This document shows positions 1 to 11,271 of a stretch of DNA of 64,000 nucleotides, one piece after another. Within the stretch, counting starts at the first letter, position 1. Each line of letters starts with the position of its first letter. A program made the position numbers and the translations under genes. Below the pieces are notes generated by a model that saw only the letters and a list, made by a program, of their open reading frames with translations, searched no databases and was not told where the DNA came from. The stretch is from Epiperipatus broadwayi (lineage: Eukaryota; Onychophora; Udeonychophora; Euonychophora; Peripatidae): assembly GCA_028023455.1 (NCBI GenBank), contig JAQFVV010000557.1, positions 248,001 to 312,000 on the forward strand, written 5' to 3'.

Positions 1-116
1 TTTAGAGTGGGGAATGGAAGATAAAGTGGCTAATAGGTTACTCTGGGCATAGTTGCTGAGAGATTCCTGACTCTGTTTATGGAGAAGCCACAGTGCATCA
101 CATTACATCACATCAA
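1..116 (+). mobile_element. 3' tail of a non-LTR retrotransposon (same family as 27725-29880)
   Basis: This stretch is near-identical, in the opposite orientation, to the 3' untranslated region of the non-LTR element at 27725-29880. Both share a block around 'gagagattcctgactctgtt' and end in CATCA-type short repeats. The copy is cut by the window edge, so it is unknown whether any coding part lies upstream. Its presence on both strands of the window shows that the family is dispersed. The family name is not known to me. Confidence 0.75.
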
Positions 117-1320
117 GGTTTTCAGTTGTAAATTCATATTCTATGGAGATAGAAGATTACTTTACTTACCATTATTATCCAAATGAAAATGTTGATACAT
201 GATCAGGATAAATTGAATGTTGAATGAGAGAAATTTAAAGATAATATGAATAAAGGTGATAGAGATTTTGTGAATCTTTTGTTTATATTTTTACAATGTA
301 ATTGGAAAACACAATGGGATAATGTAACTTTCAAACCATATTTTTATTAAAGTTGGATAAGGAAAAAATGAACCAGAAATAAAGAAATAATTAATAATAG
401 AAAATACAGAGTTTGAAAGAAAGGAATGTTTTAACTTGTTAACAGGATTTTTAACATAATGACTTTGTTTACACATTTCTGCCATCAATTAAAGAGAAAC
501 TATTTTTCATCTCCTATAAACATTGGATAAGATCATAAGAATAGGAAAATTAACAAGATTTTTTCATAGAAAGAAAAAGCCATTTTTTTAAAGAATCAAA
601 CAACAATAATAATTGCTCTGACTAGTAAACTTTGCAGATCTTCTATTATATAGATTTCCTACAAATTAATGAATATTGAATAATAATAATAAATTTAAAA
701 AGTATATAGACTTAAATTTAATAAACTGAATAATTTAGACAATAACTATTAAAGAAACTATAATATTTCAAATTAATTAATCAATTTGGATTCATAGTTT
801 AAAACACAAATAAGCAGGATCGCTAAATATTTGAACGGAGCTCAAAAAATAAAATAAATACAAATACAATTTCAATTAATATTGTGTAAGAAAAAATTAC
901 CTGATGCACTTCAGAATACTTGTAGAGTGATCGATTCAAAGAGCTAGATGTTTCTAATTTTCAGATGATTACATTAAAAACAACTCAGTTTGCTTAAGTA
1001 AATAAAATTCCTGCACTTAATCTCCTATTGGAAATGTCACATAAATTCCTGAGAAACCAACAATAAGATTATTTTTATATTAATATTGAGGGAATGGACG
1101 TAAGAATACCAATAATTGAACTATAGAGTATTTATGTAGAGAGAATAAGTTTTACAGTTGGAAAAAAATTAATCTGTTTTTATATTATTAATAACCAATT
1201 TAGTGCACATTTGATTCTTTGAAACCTTTGAATTTTTCTGAAAATTAATAATCATATCAGTGCTAAATTCACAAATAACTGACTTTACACACTTTAATAC
1301 ATTATTATGTTACTATATTT
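117..1320. other. AT-rich stretch, no gene seen
   Basis: The stretch is low-complexity AT-rich DNA with poly-A and poly-T runs. The only open frame, 291-488 on the minus strand, is hydrophobic and F/I/N/Y-rich, as expected by chance in such DNA. No repeat family was recognised here. Confidence 0.6.
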
Positions 1321-1426
1321 ATTTATATAGTGACATCTACAAAGTGCATGTACATTATATTATTGGATTATTGGTATTACAGTTTATAAAAACATCGCGC
1401 TATATAAAATGTCTTGTTTACATATG
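1321..1426 (+). repeat. Direct repeat, copy 1
   Basis: A block beginning 'atttatatagtgacatctac' and ending in 'gtcttgtttac' recurs in the same orientation at 1652-1760 with about 90% identity by eye. It contains the shared phrase 'ttggtattacagtttataaa'. No coding potential is seen. It could be the end of a dispersed element or one side of a local duplication. Confidence 0.8.
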
Positions 1427-1540
1427 TTTAATTTAATAAGAATGACATATCGTAAATTCTAAAAATTTCACAAGCATCATTCATTCACGTAATAAAAAAG
1501 GAATTTAAAGTGATCAATTAACAACTTCACGGTCTCATTT

Positions 1541-1635
1541 TCAAACACTTAAGATTTGCCCATACATATACGTTTGGGTTGAAAAGATAGATGGATTCAT
1601 TCTATCTTTTCCCAAAGACTTTATCTTGTGTTTGA
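1541..1635. repeat. Imperfect palindrome between the two direct repeats
   Basis: The core is a perfect 11-bp stem, 1581-1591 with 1601-1611 (gaaaagataga / tctatcttttc), around a 9-nt loop. The outer arms pair again: 'tcaaacactt' at 1541-1550 matches 'tgtgtttga' ending at 1635. The hairpin sits between the direct repeats at 1321 and 1652, so the three together may be one mobile unit. Confidence 0.7.
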
Positions 1636-1651
1636 AAAAGTGGGAGTATTC

Positions 1652-1760
1652 ATTTATATAGTGACATCTACAAAGCGCATGTGCATTAGCTTATTGGCTT
1701 ATTGGTATTACAGTTTATAAAAACATTGTGCACTATATAAAATAAATGTCTTGTTTATAT
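1652..1760 (+). repeat. Direct repeat, copy 2
   Basis: This is the second copy of the 1321-1426 block, offset by about 331 bp. It has point differences and a short insertion near 'cactatataaaataaatgtc'. The similarity shows a shared origin. Whether it arose as flanking repeats of an element or as a tandem duplication cannot be told here. Confidence 0.8.
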
Positions 1761-3717
1761 TCTATTAGGTAAACAAAAAGATAGCTGAATGGCTTTGTTT
1801 CTTAAGATTTGATAAGTATTTTGGCAGCCAAGCACCAGAAACAACAGACCTTGCACTAATCCAGGGACTTTAGGTTCTAAAATCTACCATTTTATTATTG
1901 CACTGTACCGCAAATGTTTTTAATAAAATTATCTAAATCACTTTTGTAGAAAAAACAGTAATATTTTTTTAATTATTCCATGAACCAAAGAAATGTTTTA
2001 AATTTTGGTCTGAAATATATTGTCCAAAAACAGAATGAATAAGAATAATGACATTTTATGGGTCAGTTCATTTTGAAACTTACTGTATACTATGAATTTT
2101 TTAACTGTGATGAATCACACTTAATCATTGTCTGAGTAATGTGATTTCCAAACACTTTCAACAAAATATTGCAACTAATTTATATTTAATTACAAGATTA
2201 TGCAATATAACTCAAATCTCATAATGATAAAGATGAAATAATGATTATTATGACATAATTTAATTGATTTATCTCTAGCTGCGTAAATTTATATAATGGC
2301 TATTAGTTATATCAGTGGACCGGATTGTAATGTCTTAATTATTGAAAAAACTTGAAGATTCAAAATATAGCCATGACAGTCAAGTTTTAGAATTAGGTAG
2401 ACATGAATAACCTTAAATTGGATGGCTCTGATAGTTTTAAAGATGATTTATAATTGAATGGTCTTTACAATACTATTGCACTTTTTTGCTTTAATCAGAA
2501 TGAGAATCTTCTATGTCGTTTTTAGATTAATTAGGCATGGGTGGCTACATGTTAATTTGGTGGCTTCAAAGATTTCTAACTATCTTTTGGTTGCAACATT
2601 TTGGACATGTGTATTAGAAGTTGCATATTTTATTAGAATGTGTGAACTATTAAAACTGAAATATTTTGATGAAACTAGTAAATTTTTTGAAATAATGGAT
2701 TTTTAATAGAGGTAGAAAACTTTATTTAAGCCAATGGATTTCTTTTAAAAGTATTTTTTTTGTTGAAGTCTTTTCCAAAATCTTCATTTAAAAATTGACT
2801 TTTTTCATGAGCTGTGATTGTTTTATTAAGCAGTACACAACAAATGTGAATTAAGTAAAGACAGTTTGGCTATGCTATTTTTGAGATTGGTTACTATATT
2901 TGAGATGTTTGAAGTAAATATAAAGCAGTAATTTATATCGCTCTTTTATTAAATAGCTGACTTTATATACCATAAACTAATAATTAATAAAATCAACCAA
3001 TCATTTACATGATTAATTAACAAATAAGAGTGGGCTAATGTTTTGTGTGCTAGTGCATATTTGGTCTACTTTAAGCAGTAAAAAGCTGAGGAGAATAAAG
3101 AAATTGAGAGAATAAAATGAAAAAGAAAATTATAACATTCTCACTAAGAAGCATATTCCTAGCTTGTTGCTTTGGGTATCTACTCTTGCACATTCCTTAA
3201 TATAAATATACCAGTTTAAAACCATTTTTTTTACTATGTTCCATGTTTATATATAAAGCAATGATAAATTATAAACAAAATAAATAAATATTGAATATAT
3301 TTGTTCATTGGATTTATATTATTTCCATCAAATAAAAAGTCTATTTATGAAATGAACTTAGTTCAAATCTGAAGAACTCCGCAATTGAAAATTATATGTT
3401 GTTCAAACTGAAAGGGGTATTTTAAGCACAATATTTACATTAGATTAACATAACATAATTTTTCAACTCATTTTTACTTTTTTATTTGACATTAATTTAA
3501 AAATCTTTACTCTTGTATCTATGAGTTAAATTATTTATAGCAAAAAGAATGAATAGAGTATTTTTTTATTTAACCTGAAGACTTGTCTCAAAGCAAGGGA
3601 GCAATAATTTTCTAAATCACTGTCTATTCGAAAAATAAAAAAATTCAAAAAAAAAAAATGACTGCACTAAGTAAAAAAAAAAAGAAAGAAAATCATTGTA
3701 AAATAAATTTTTTCTTC
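1761..3717. other. AT-rich stretch, no gene seen
   Basis: No convincing coding sequence. The frame at 2458-2706 (+) encodes 82 residues rich in F, I, L and Y with no recognised domain, and is probably chance. Long A and T homopolymers occur from about 3640 onward. Confidence 0.55.
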
Positions 3718-4046
3718 TAGTTTTCACAATATTTTTGGTATTATGATATCAAAAATATTGCTAAAGTTATTTATAATTATAAATTTATTTAAACGCACAT
3801 TGATTACGTAAATAATATTCATTAAGGCTGTAGCCTCAAGCACATGCGTACTTTTTCTTCCATTGAGTAAGCTTGTGGTTTTAAGACCTGTAGAGGTCCC
3901 TACTATCGCATTTTATACGCATGTGCTTGAGGCTACAGCCTTAATGAATATTATTAAAGTTATTTATGTAAGATTTTTATCTTAATATTTTACATTGCAT
4001 CATTTCATTTTTGTTATACAATCCCAATAATATTGTGAAAATCAAA
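3718..4046. mobile_element. Palindromic MITE-like element
   Basis: The outer ends are inverted with respect to each other: 'ttttcacaatatt' at about 3721 and 'aatattgtgaaaa' at about 4030. They enclose the perfect 40-bp inverted repeat at 3811-3850/3916-3955. The element has no ORF, so a non-autonomous DNA transposon or foldback unit is the simplest reading. No clear target-site duplication could be assigned in such AT-rich DNA. Confidence 0.55.
3811..3955. repeat. Perfect 40-bp inverted repeat with 65-nt loop
   Basis: Bases 3811-3850 are the exact reverse complement of 3916-3955. The arms are clearly more GC-rich than the surroundings and include 'ggctgtagcctcaagcacat'. The loop, 3851-3915, is not palindromic. 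Forty paired bases without a mismatch imply a recent origin or selection or conversion keeping the arms identical. Confidence 0.9.
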
Positions 4047-5028
4047 GAAATGTATTTTTTTAGTTTTTATTGGGCTTTTTTAACTTTTTTTAATGCATTT
4101 ATATAAATAAAAGCAATTTTTTAACCATTTTTAAAAATATATTTTGATTTCTGCTTTTTAATTTTATATAGTTCCAGAAATTGGGAATGAGAAAAGTTTA
4201 CATACAATTTAATACTGAATGGCATTAACATAACAAGCAGTGAATCCTATGTAAAATTTAAATTTTTAAATTTTCACTGGTTTTTTTTTTTTTTTTTTGC
4301 TGAAATTATTTGAAAATTATTAAAAAAAAAAAGATATGGACATCAGGAATACATATATATATATTAATTTTCAGTTAAATCAGAAATTGCAAAATTTGTG
4401 AAGCTAAGCAAAAAAAACAGAATACATAAAATAAAAGCGTGTAACATGTCAAAAACAAAAATATGCAAATCTTTCAGGCTTGTTAAATGAATATTTTAAT
4501 CATTAGCATATGTATATATCGGTTAAATGTGGAAGGCTATAAAATATTAATTTATTATTTGAGCATAGTATTAATATTGTCAAATTATTCAGCATTATAT
4601 TGCATTAATTCATTATTATGTTCTAATTTTAAAATTATGGCAAAATCTCAGTTAAGGGCCTTGTTTACAAATCATTTTTTAATAACAAGAATAGCTGCAT
4701 TCTCTATCACTTTTCTATTAATAGTTATTTTATTGAGTGGGGGGGGGGTAAGCACATTGTTATTTTTTGTTTTGAAATTCTATTCAAATTTTATAATAAA
4801 TATAAAAATATTATTTTTAATTATTTTCTCTTTGCGAAACAAAAATAGCAATTAAATAATGATGAATTAATGAAATGTAATCAAACTGATATATTAATTG
4901 TATTCATTAACTCAAATATTATACAATAAATAGTTTTTGTTTTTATTTTTTCATCAAAAGAGCTTTATTGACTTCATTTAAAATTTGAATTTACATTTTT
5001 ACATCTTATGTTTTACAAAGTTTAATCA
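4047..5028. other. AT-rich stretch, no gene supported
   Basis: A 122-residue open frame at 4487-4855 (+) is hydrophobic, dominated by I/L/F/N/S, and crosses a G9 tract near 4739-4747 that reads as Gly-Gly-Gly. It has no recognised motif and a composition expected of chance frames in AT-rich DNA, so it is not called a gene. Confidence 0.55.
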
Positions 5029-5295
5029 ATGAATTTACTAAGTGTATATGGATACATCTATGGTAATCATAAGATTGAAATCACAGTAGGCTTCATCAAC
5101 CCTGGTTTAATTGTTGACAATTTTGAAATGATGCAGGACAATCTAGAATCAATAGATTCTACTGATAAAGTTGAGACAAAAAGCAGTACTTACTTCAATG
5201 AAGATAGAAGCCTTATCATCTGTGACAAATATAAGGGTAGATGGCTCAGAACCAATATGAAGTGTGGCTTCACCTCATCATCTTTAAGGGAATAA
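5029..5295 (+). CDS. Unassigned 88-residue ORF, possible exon or relic
   Basis: I do not recognise this frame. Unlike nearby frames it has a balanced amino-acid composition, with D, E, K, T, W and C present. It includes an acidic/polar middle (about residues 35-60) and a Cys/Trp-containing end. A pyrimidine-rich tract ending in 'tttacaaag' lies just upstream, so it could be a host exon entered by splicing, but an unrecognised transposon remnant is equally possible. The opposite-strand frame at 5329-5514 also has balanced composition, suggesting that 5029-5700 as a whole is once-coding or transposon-derived DNA. Confidence that it is a functional gene is low. Confidence 0.2.
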   Translation: MNLLSVYGYIYGNHKIEITVGFINPGLIVDNFEMMQDNLESIDSTDKVETKSSTYFNEDRSLIICDKYKGRWLRTNMKCGFTSSSLRE

Positions 5296-6479
5296 CAGAT
5301 AAAAAATTAAATGTAAAATGCAACAGAATTATCTTAGAATCATAATTAGGGGAGAGGTAATTATAGAATGAACCCTATGGCATACCATTATTTCTGATGG
5401 GAGATGTTGGTCCACATCAATGCAGAGAAAATCCTGGACAGTTGGCATATCAGTAGTGCCAGCCATGAGTGACATATGGGCAAGCTTTTTCACTGAAACT
5501 TCTACTTTGAACATTTAGGTCTTTGAGCAATTTGAAGGTTAAGAACCTAGGTTATTCTGAAAATTACTGATTAATAATGATTTTCAAGTATGAAAACAAT
5601 GCCTCAAAGATACATACCAAACTAAGTTATTATAAGTACTAGTCACAGAGACCTCTGGGATGAGGCAGGGGTTTTGTTGCAATTGTGGTTTAAATCTCTG
5701 TTATTATTATAAATTAATTGATATTTACTTGATAGAATCATGAGTTAAGTTTTCTATGACATATGAACTAAGAATGTAAATACAGTAAATAGTTTTAACT
5801 CATTAACACTAAAAAAACTGACTTGACATCATTTGGTTTTTTTACAAAAACAAAATAAAAGATTTACTATTAAATATATGAATTACAACAGGCCACTTAT
5901 ATTTTCACTATGTCTGGGATGAGGAAGTTATGTAAAAATCCTCAATATAGTTAAAATTCCAATGTTCAGCCGATTTCTTACAGTTGAATTTGAATCTTCA
6001 GATTCTCAATTACATTCCTTTTTTTCAATACCATTTTCTTGGTCATGACCATGTTAAACAAAAATATTGAACTTATGAATAGAATTCAATTCTCATCTCT
6101 ATTCTTATTTTATTTATGAAAACTTCATAAATGTGTCTTTCAATAATATCAATCTCCTTGAATCTTTAAAATTTTTAATAAATTAGTTATTACAGTTGCT
6201 TTTATATATAGACTTTTTTTCTTTTTCCACTATAATTTCCTATTTTTTGGCAAGATTGCATGTAATCATATTTTTATCCACAACTAAGTCAGGTCTACAT
6301 GAAAAATTAGTTTAACACTGGGTAATACCTTTGATTCATATTTACTTTCAAAATTAATACAGTATGTCTTTGAACAAATGGCTTACAATAAATTAATTAT
6401 TATCACAAAACAATACTTATTAAATATTAAAAACTATGAAATTGCATCAGAGTACAAAAACCAATATTTCTCATAATCC
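5296..6479. other. Unassigned moderate-complexity DNA, then AT-rich DNA
   Basis: The part 5296-5700 has higher complexity than its surroundings and a 61-residue minus-strand frame (5329-5514) of balanced composition but no recognised domain. The rest is AT-rich with no recognised feature up to the decayed RTE copy. Confidence 0.4.
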
Positions 6480-7970
6480 AGCTTTTTAGATCCCTAACAT
6501 CTGTTCTCACAATGCATCTGAAAACTTCTTTTTTTTTGTACATACATCTCACATGCAGACTCTTTCTAGATCTTTTACAATCTCTTGTTATTCAATTTAA
6601 AATGTCAATTTTCCATCTACTATCAGTTTTTTTAACAGTATGTCCAGCCTAATTCAGTTTCAGTCACTCTTTTTTTTTCAATGATATCAATAATTCTGTT
6701 TGTTTTCTTATCTATGTATTTCATTTTCAATTATTCTTAATATATCTATCTCCATAATTTAATGAATATCTGAAATCTCTGAATTGCTCTTCTGTTATGT
6801 GCTTAAGTAAGAACTGGTAAACACATCTATTAAAAGTTCTTTATTTTCAAACACAAAGGCGTGTTATTTCTAACAAAAGCATTCCATCCAAATTTTAATT
6901 TATTATTAATTTCATTCATTATGTTTCCATCCATATTAATAATCTGATTAAGATATTTGTAATTGTTGATTGCTTCTAATTCATTATTATTAATCATTAT
7001 TTTTTCTTCTGAAAAAATCCATTGATCATTTCATTAGCCTTTATTTATTTATTTTCATCTGATAACTCTTGCAATACTTCCTGAAGCTCTGGAGCATTAT
7101 TTGCATAAACAACTGCATACTCTGCAAAGTATAGATAACTTTAATAATCTCATTTATTTTGTCTTCCTTAAGATCATTTTAATCCACAAAATTCTTATTG
7201 TACAACTGATGTAAAATTTTTTGGAGATATGGAATCATCCTCTCCTACTTCTTTCTCATATCTCCATGTAATGTAATGATACCTGGGCTGCATTTTAATA
7301 AATATTCTGCTGAATATAACACTAAGCTAAGTCTACATCTTGATAACCCAATGTTTTAATCATTAGATAAATAATTATACAATCAAATGTCCTTTATAAT
7401 CTATAAATCCAAAGCATGATGGAAACTCATATTCATTGGTTCTTTCTATAATTTTTCTCATTGTGATCCACTGTGCTAAAACTACTTTTGAATCCAATTT
7501 GTTCTCTTGCTTAGTTAGTTCAATTTTACTTTAGATTAATTGTAATTATGTTGATAAATATTTTGTATAAAACTAATAGAAGACTGATAGGTCTAATTTC
7601 TAATAATATTTTATCACTTTATTAAATATCAATATTACTAATACATACTTTCAATAACCTTATACATTTTATCATATAGATATTTGGTATATAACTTTGC
7701 CAATATTTTTTTTATTTTTCACTTGCTATTTTTAAGATATCAATAGTATTGACTTCATTTGTGAGAGCTTTTTTTTTTTCAAAAATTTAATTACATGTAT
7801 TTGTCTTTCTCTAAAATGTTGAGTAATTCAGAAAATGTAATAACTATTGAAGATACTTAGATTTTTTTTTGTTTTTTTTTTTTATTTATACCTATATAAT
7901 TCTTTTTTTTTCTTATTGCAAAAAAAACTTTAATTCCAATACCAAAATATTGTTTAACACTTTTGAGACT

Positions 7971-8112
7971 TCACATGATCACCATTTCTTATGCTTGAAA
8001 CATTGGATGTGTAGGCACTATTTAGGGGTTTTATGCACAAACCTTCTTGCATCATTGATTACTCAGCTTGCACTGAGTGGCACTACTATATGGAGAGTTT
8101 TGCCTGTTTTTA
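7971..8112 (+). mobile_element. 142-bp short repeat inserted in the RTE copy, with 12-bp duplication
   Basis: Alignment by eye to the intact RTE copy shows that this block is extra. It is flanked by 'acttttgagact' (7959-7970) and 'acttttgaaact' (8113-8124), a 12-bp target-site duplication with one mismatch. The block begins 'tcacatgatcacc' and ends 'gagagttttgcctg'. A second, inverted copy of the same family sits at 8575-8700. No ORF is present, so it is a non-autonomous element of unknown class. Confidence 0.75.
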
Positions 8113-8574
8113 ACTTTTGAAACTTATTTTCTTCTATAGTTTCTTTGCTAATTCATAATTATAATTTTTATATCATTTTTAATTCTTTCTTCATATCATT
8201 TTTTAAAACTCTAGATATTCAGTTCCTCTTAATGGATCATTTTTAAATATAAATATATATATATATATATTCCTTTTTTTTTTCACAAATTGTTTTGTCT
8301 TAATAGAAAATATACTGGTAAATTGTTGCTTTTTTAAACCAGCTTATCTTTCTTGCAGTTTTTAAAAATGTATTCATTATTTTCTTATTGATTTCCATCA
8401 AGTTTAAATCATAACCAATGTCTGTTAATATTTTAAAATAATTTGCATATTCAAATTTAAATTTATTGGAATATTTCTAAAGGTAAGAAATATTAATTTT
8501 TAGTACTAACTTTCTTAATAGTTTTCATTTTTCTAGTTTTGTATTAATGCATATTTTACATCTCACTAATCAAT

Positions 8575-8700
8575 TATCGCAGAGGCAAAACTCTCCATAC
8601 AGTAGTGTCACTCCATGCAAGCCAGAGTAATCAATGAATGCCTCTGTGTAAACAGCTTGTGTAAGCATAAAGAATTGTGATCATGTGATGGTTACTAGTT
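8575..8700 (-). mobile_element. 126-bp short repeat, second copy, with 8-bp duplication
   Basis: This is the reverse complement of the 7971-8112 family: it starts 'atcgcagaggcaaaactctc' and ends near 'gatcatgtgatggttac'. It is flanked by the direct repeat TAATCAAT at 8567-8574 and 8701-8708. It interrupts sequence corresponding to about 26345 of the intact RTE. Its inner phrase 'gtgtaagcataaa' also occurs in the cluster at 34014-35335, which links the two loci. Confidence 0.75.
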
Positions 8701-9514
8701 TAATCAATGATCACATTCTGCATTTAATCTATTAAGAATATTATAGTGTAAAAATATATCTCTTTTATTACTCAAGATATAATCCAATTCTGTTGTACTT
8801 TTATTTGGATGTTTCTATGTCTATTCCTGTTAATTTTTTTCCAGAAAAAGGAATTCATAATATACTGTTTTTCTTTTGTTGTGAACATTACTAATTTACA
8901 TCTTATCTTCTTTCAATTATCATAACCAAATTTTCCTATAGCACTTTCATTCTTTAATTATTTATTAATATAATATTAAAGTCTTCCATGACAGTTTTAA
9001 ATGTTATTTGCTTTAAGTTTGCGCATTCTTATTAAAATACTCTGCTTCTTCATCATATTTTGGATTATCTGCATTTGATATCATCCATTAATTTAAATAA
9101 CTAATCTTTGTCATTTTGATATATCATAAATGTCTACAATGTTGTTCTTCCACTTTTTATTTATAATGAATCTGCAACACTTTTTTCTTTTATTATTTGT
9201 GTGTTTATTGTAATAATTATGTCTACTTTTTAAATCAATCATATTTCATGTTCAACAATATCCCATTCAAAATTTATTTTTTTTTCAAATCATGTAATCT
9301 TCTTTCAATTAAATATGATATGGAATTGTATGTACTTAAATAAAAGATTGTCAATAAATGGAAGCCTGGATTCACAATCAAGGATTTTTGGCACATTCTG
9401 CTTTTGACCACCAATTGCTTCCTTGCCCGATAACTTTTCATTCTCCTGAGAATAAGGGTCAAATTTTGATTTTATCTGCATTATTGTAAATATCTATTTA
9501 AAAAACAAATCTGT

Positions 9515-9596
9515 CAAGCATTGGTGGCTGAGTGGTCAGTACGGCTTCTTAGAAGCAATTGTCCCGGGTTCGCTTCCCACCCACATGGAAAAAAAA
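9515..9596 (+). mobile_element. Short tRNA-derived SINE (copy a) with poly-A tail
   Basis: The head reads like a tRNA: an A-box-like 'tggctgagtgg' and a B-box 'gggttcgcttcc', followed directly by the short tail 'cacatgg' and A8. The full unit is only about 80-90 bp. It is inserted in the 5' region of the decayed RTE copy. RNA polymerase III boxes plus a poly-A tail fit a SINE moved by LINE machinery; that mechanism is inferred. Confidence 0.75.
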
Positions 9597-9925
9597 TTAT
9601 TCACACACACACATTCACCCCAGCTTTTAAATCTTGTTCATTATTTCAATAATAAACTATCAGACAATTGAGAAAAAAAAACATGATGCTTCTTGGTCTT
9701 AAACTTAGAGATAGAAACTAATAAACTTGTCATGCTGGCTGATGCATTTTGATGAACAGCCTAACTAAGTCTGCTTACGAGATAAATAATCATTTATAAT
9801 AGCTACAATAAGAGAATGTTAAATAGATATTAGAAATTGCCTGCTTAGATCTTTTAATGCCTCAAAGAAGAATCAAAAATTTTCTTTTGGTTAATAACAA
9901 ACTTCTTGTCTGCAGCCTATAACTA

Positions 9926-10279
9926 TAATAATACCATAAGCTAAATATTTACCATTAAACATGTATATATTTCTATCACCATTACTTTTCTTATATATTT
10001 TTACTATTGAAGTTGACAAATTCTTTTCTTTTAAACTTTTTTTTTTGTTTTCAAAAGATTTCAATTTAAGCTTTTACTTTATTTATATTTGCGATTGATC
10101 TACTAATCTCATATTAGTGTAAAATAAAGATTAAGATCATTATCCCTTTACTACATACAATTGTAAGATTTTATCACTGCACTAAGCTTTATTGAATTAA
10201 TTACTCTAAATACACTTTCTGACAAAGCTGGATATTTTTAACATTATCTTATTACTGTCTTCATTTTCACTAAGTTGGT
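9926..10279. other. AT-rich stretch, no gene seen
   Basis: No coding or repeat structure recognised between the decayed RTE 5' end and the SINE fragment. Confidence 0.5.
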
Positions 10280-10337
10280 TGCAGACGGTTGTGGCGTTTC
10301 GCGTCCCGACCGATGCTATGACACATGGGAAAAAAAA
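10280..10337 (+). mobile_element. 3' part of the tRNA-derived SINE (copy b)
   Basis: The end 'gatgctatgacacatggg' plus an A-run matches the 3' end of SINE copies c and d. The 5' half has diverged or been truncated: 'gtcccgaccgatgc' remains where the other copies keep the full T-arm. It is probably an old, degenerate copy. Confidence 0.65.
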
Positions 10338-11198
10338 CTATGTATTTTGTAATATACACACACACATTGTTTCATAACGTTTGATAAATTTTCGTTTTGA
10401 TAATTGAAAGATTCATCTTATTTCTTAAATAATTCTATTATCATAGTAAATAAATTCTAAAATTACAAATGCGCATGACTGACTATTCTAACTCTATTAT
10501 CAGCATCATAATAATTTAAGTGTAACTAGACTTTTCTTTAGGAAGCTTCAAGGTATTGCATCTTGCTAAAAATATTTAATGACGTTAACTGTTTATACTT
10601 CTATACGGAATGTAATAAAATAAGTGCGCTTATACACAACTATAGAGAAGCTTGTTATTTTTATAAACTAAATACAGCTTAGTGCTTTCAAGAACTTATG
10701 GCGTTCTCATATTCTTAGAAAGATGAACTATAATCATAATGGAGAAAGGAGTGTAATTGAAGTATTTATACCATCTTAATAATATTCTACGAGCATAAAC
10801 AATTACGTCTTAAGGAAAATCATATTAAACATGATATATATATATTTTATCTCTTCATTACATCCAATAAGATCTCATCATATTTATCTTAGTATAAAAA
10901 TAGATGCATGATTTAGAGTATTTACCTATCCTAATTTTATATTTTTAATTATATATTTCTATTTAATGATCTATTAATAATTTATTTTATCTAGCTTGAA
11001 CTATTTTAATTGTACTAAATTTGCTAATATTACTTTGTTTTTTTTTTTACTTTTTAGTCTGTAAGTACTGTTTAAGTAAAACCTTTTTTTTAAAAAAAAT
11101 TTTTTTACATATTTTATTAAAAGTAAAAAAAAAAAAGTCTCAGCTGCAGTAAATTTCAAAAATATGGATATACAGAACAGAAGCATGCATAAACATTT
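10338..11198. other. AT-rich stretch, no gene seen
   Basis: There are only simple runs, for example A and T tracts at 11030-11110. The minus-strand frame at 11001-11201 is K/F/L-rich from the homopolymers and runs into the neighbouring SINE, so it is not a gene. Confidence 0.55.
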
Positions 11199-11271
11199 CA
11201 AGCATTGGTGGTCGAGTCCCGGGTTAGTAGGTTCGCTTCCTGGCTGATGCTATGACACATGAGAAAAAAAA
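11199..11271 (+). mobile_element. tRNA-derived SINE (copy c), internally deleted
   Basis: It starts 'caagcattggtggtcgag' and then jumps straight to the T-arm 'tcccgggttagtaggttcgc', so the anticodon region of about 40 nt is missing compared with copy d. It ends in 'atgacacatgag' and A8. The direct repeat 'cataaacat' at 11188-11196 and 11276-11284 may be its target-site duplication. It shares with copy d an insertion in the T-loop (gggttAGTnnGTTcgc). Confidence 0.8.

Larger units (their letters stand above)
6480..9925 (-). mobile_element. Decayed RTE-like non-LTR retrotransposon, near full length
   Basis: Read on the minus strand, this region follows the RTE copy at 24220-27507 from its 5' untranslated part (about 9670-9925) to the C-terminal domain (about 6500-6850), but with many stops, indels and substitutions. 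The best surviving frame, 9274-9462, matches the start of the endonuclease domain and keeps the motif YLSTYN where the young copy has YLGTYN. Three later insertions interrupt it, at 7971-8112, 8575-8700 and 9515-9596. The 3' tail is lost or unreadable around 6480. It is a dead, old copy. Confidence 0.85.

Noticed and set aside
2458-2706. 82-codon hydrophobic frame
   Set aside because: The composition is that of chance frames in AT-rich DNA and no motif or exon signals were seen.
3762-3965. 12-bp repeat TAAAGTTATTTA as target-site duplication of the 40-bp inverted repeat
   Set aside because: The left copy is 38 bp away from the arm and the sequence is very AT-rich, so it is likely chance.
4487-4855. 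122-codon membrane-protein-like frame
   Set aside because: Hydrophobicity comes from AT-rich codons. There is no domain, and a G9 tract makes part of it.
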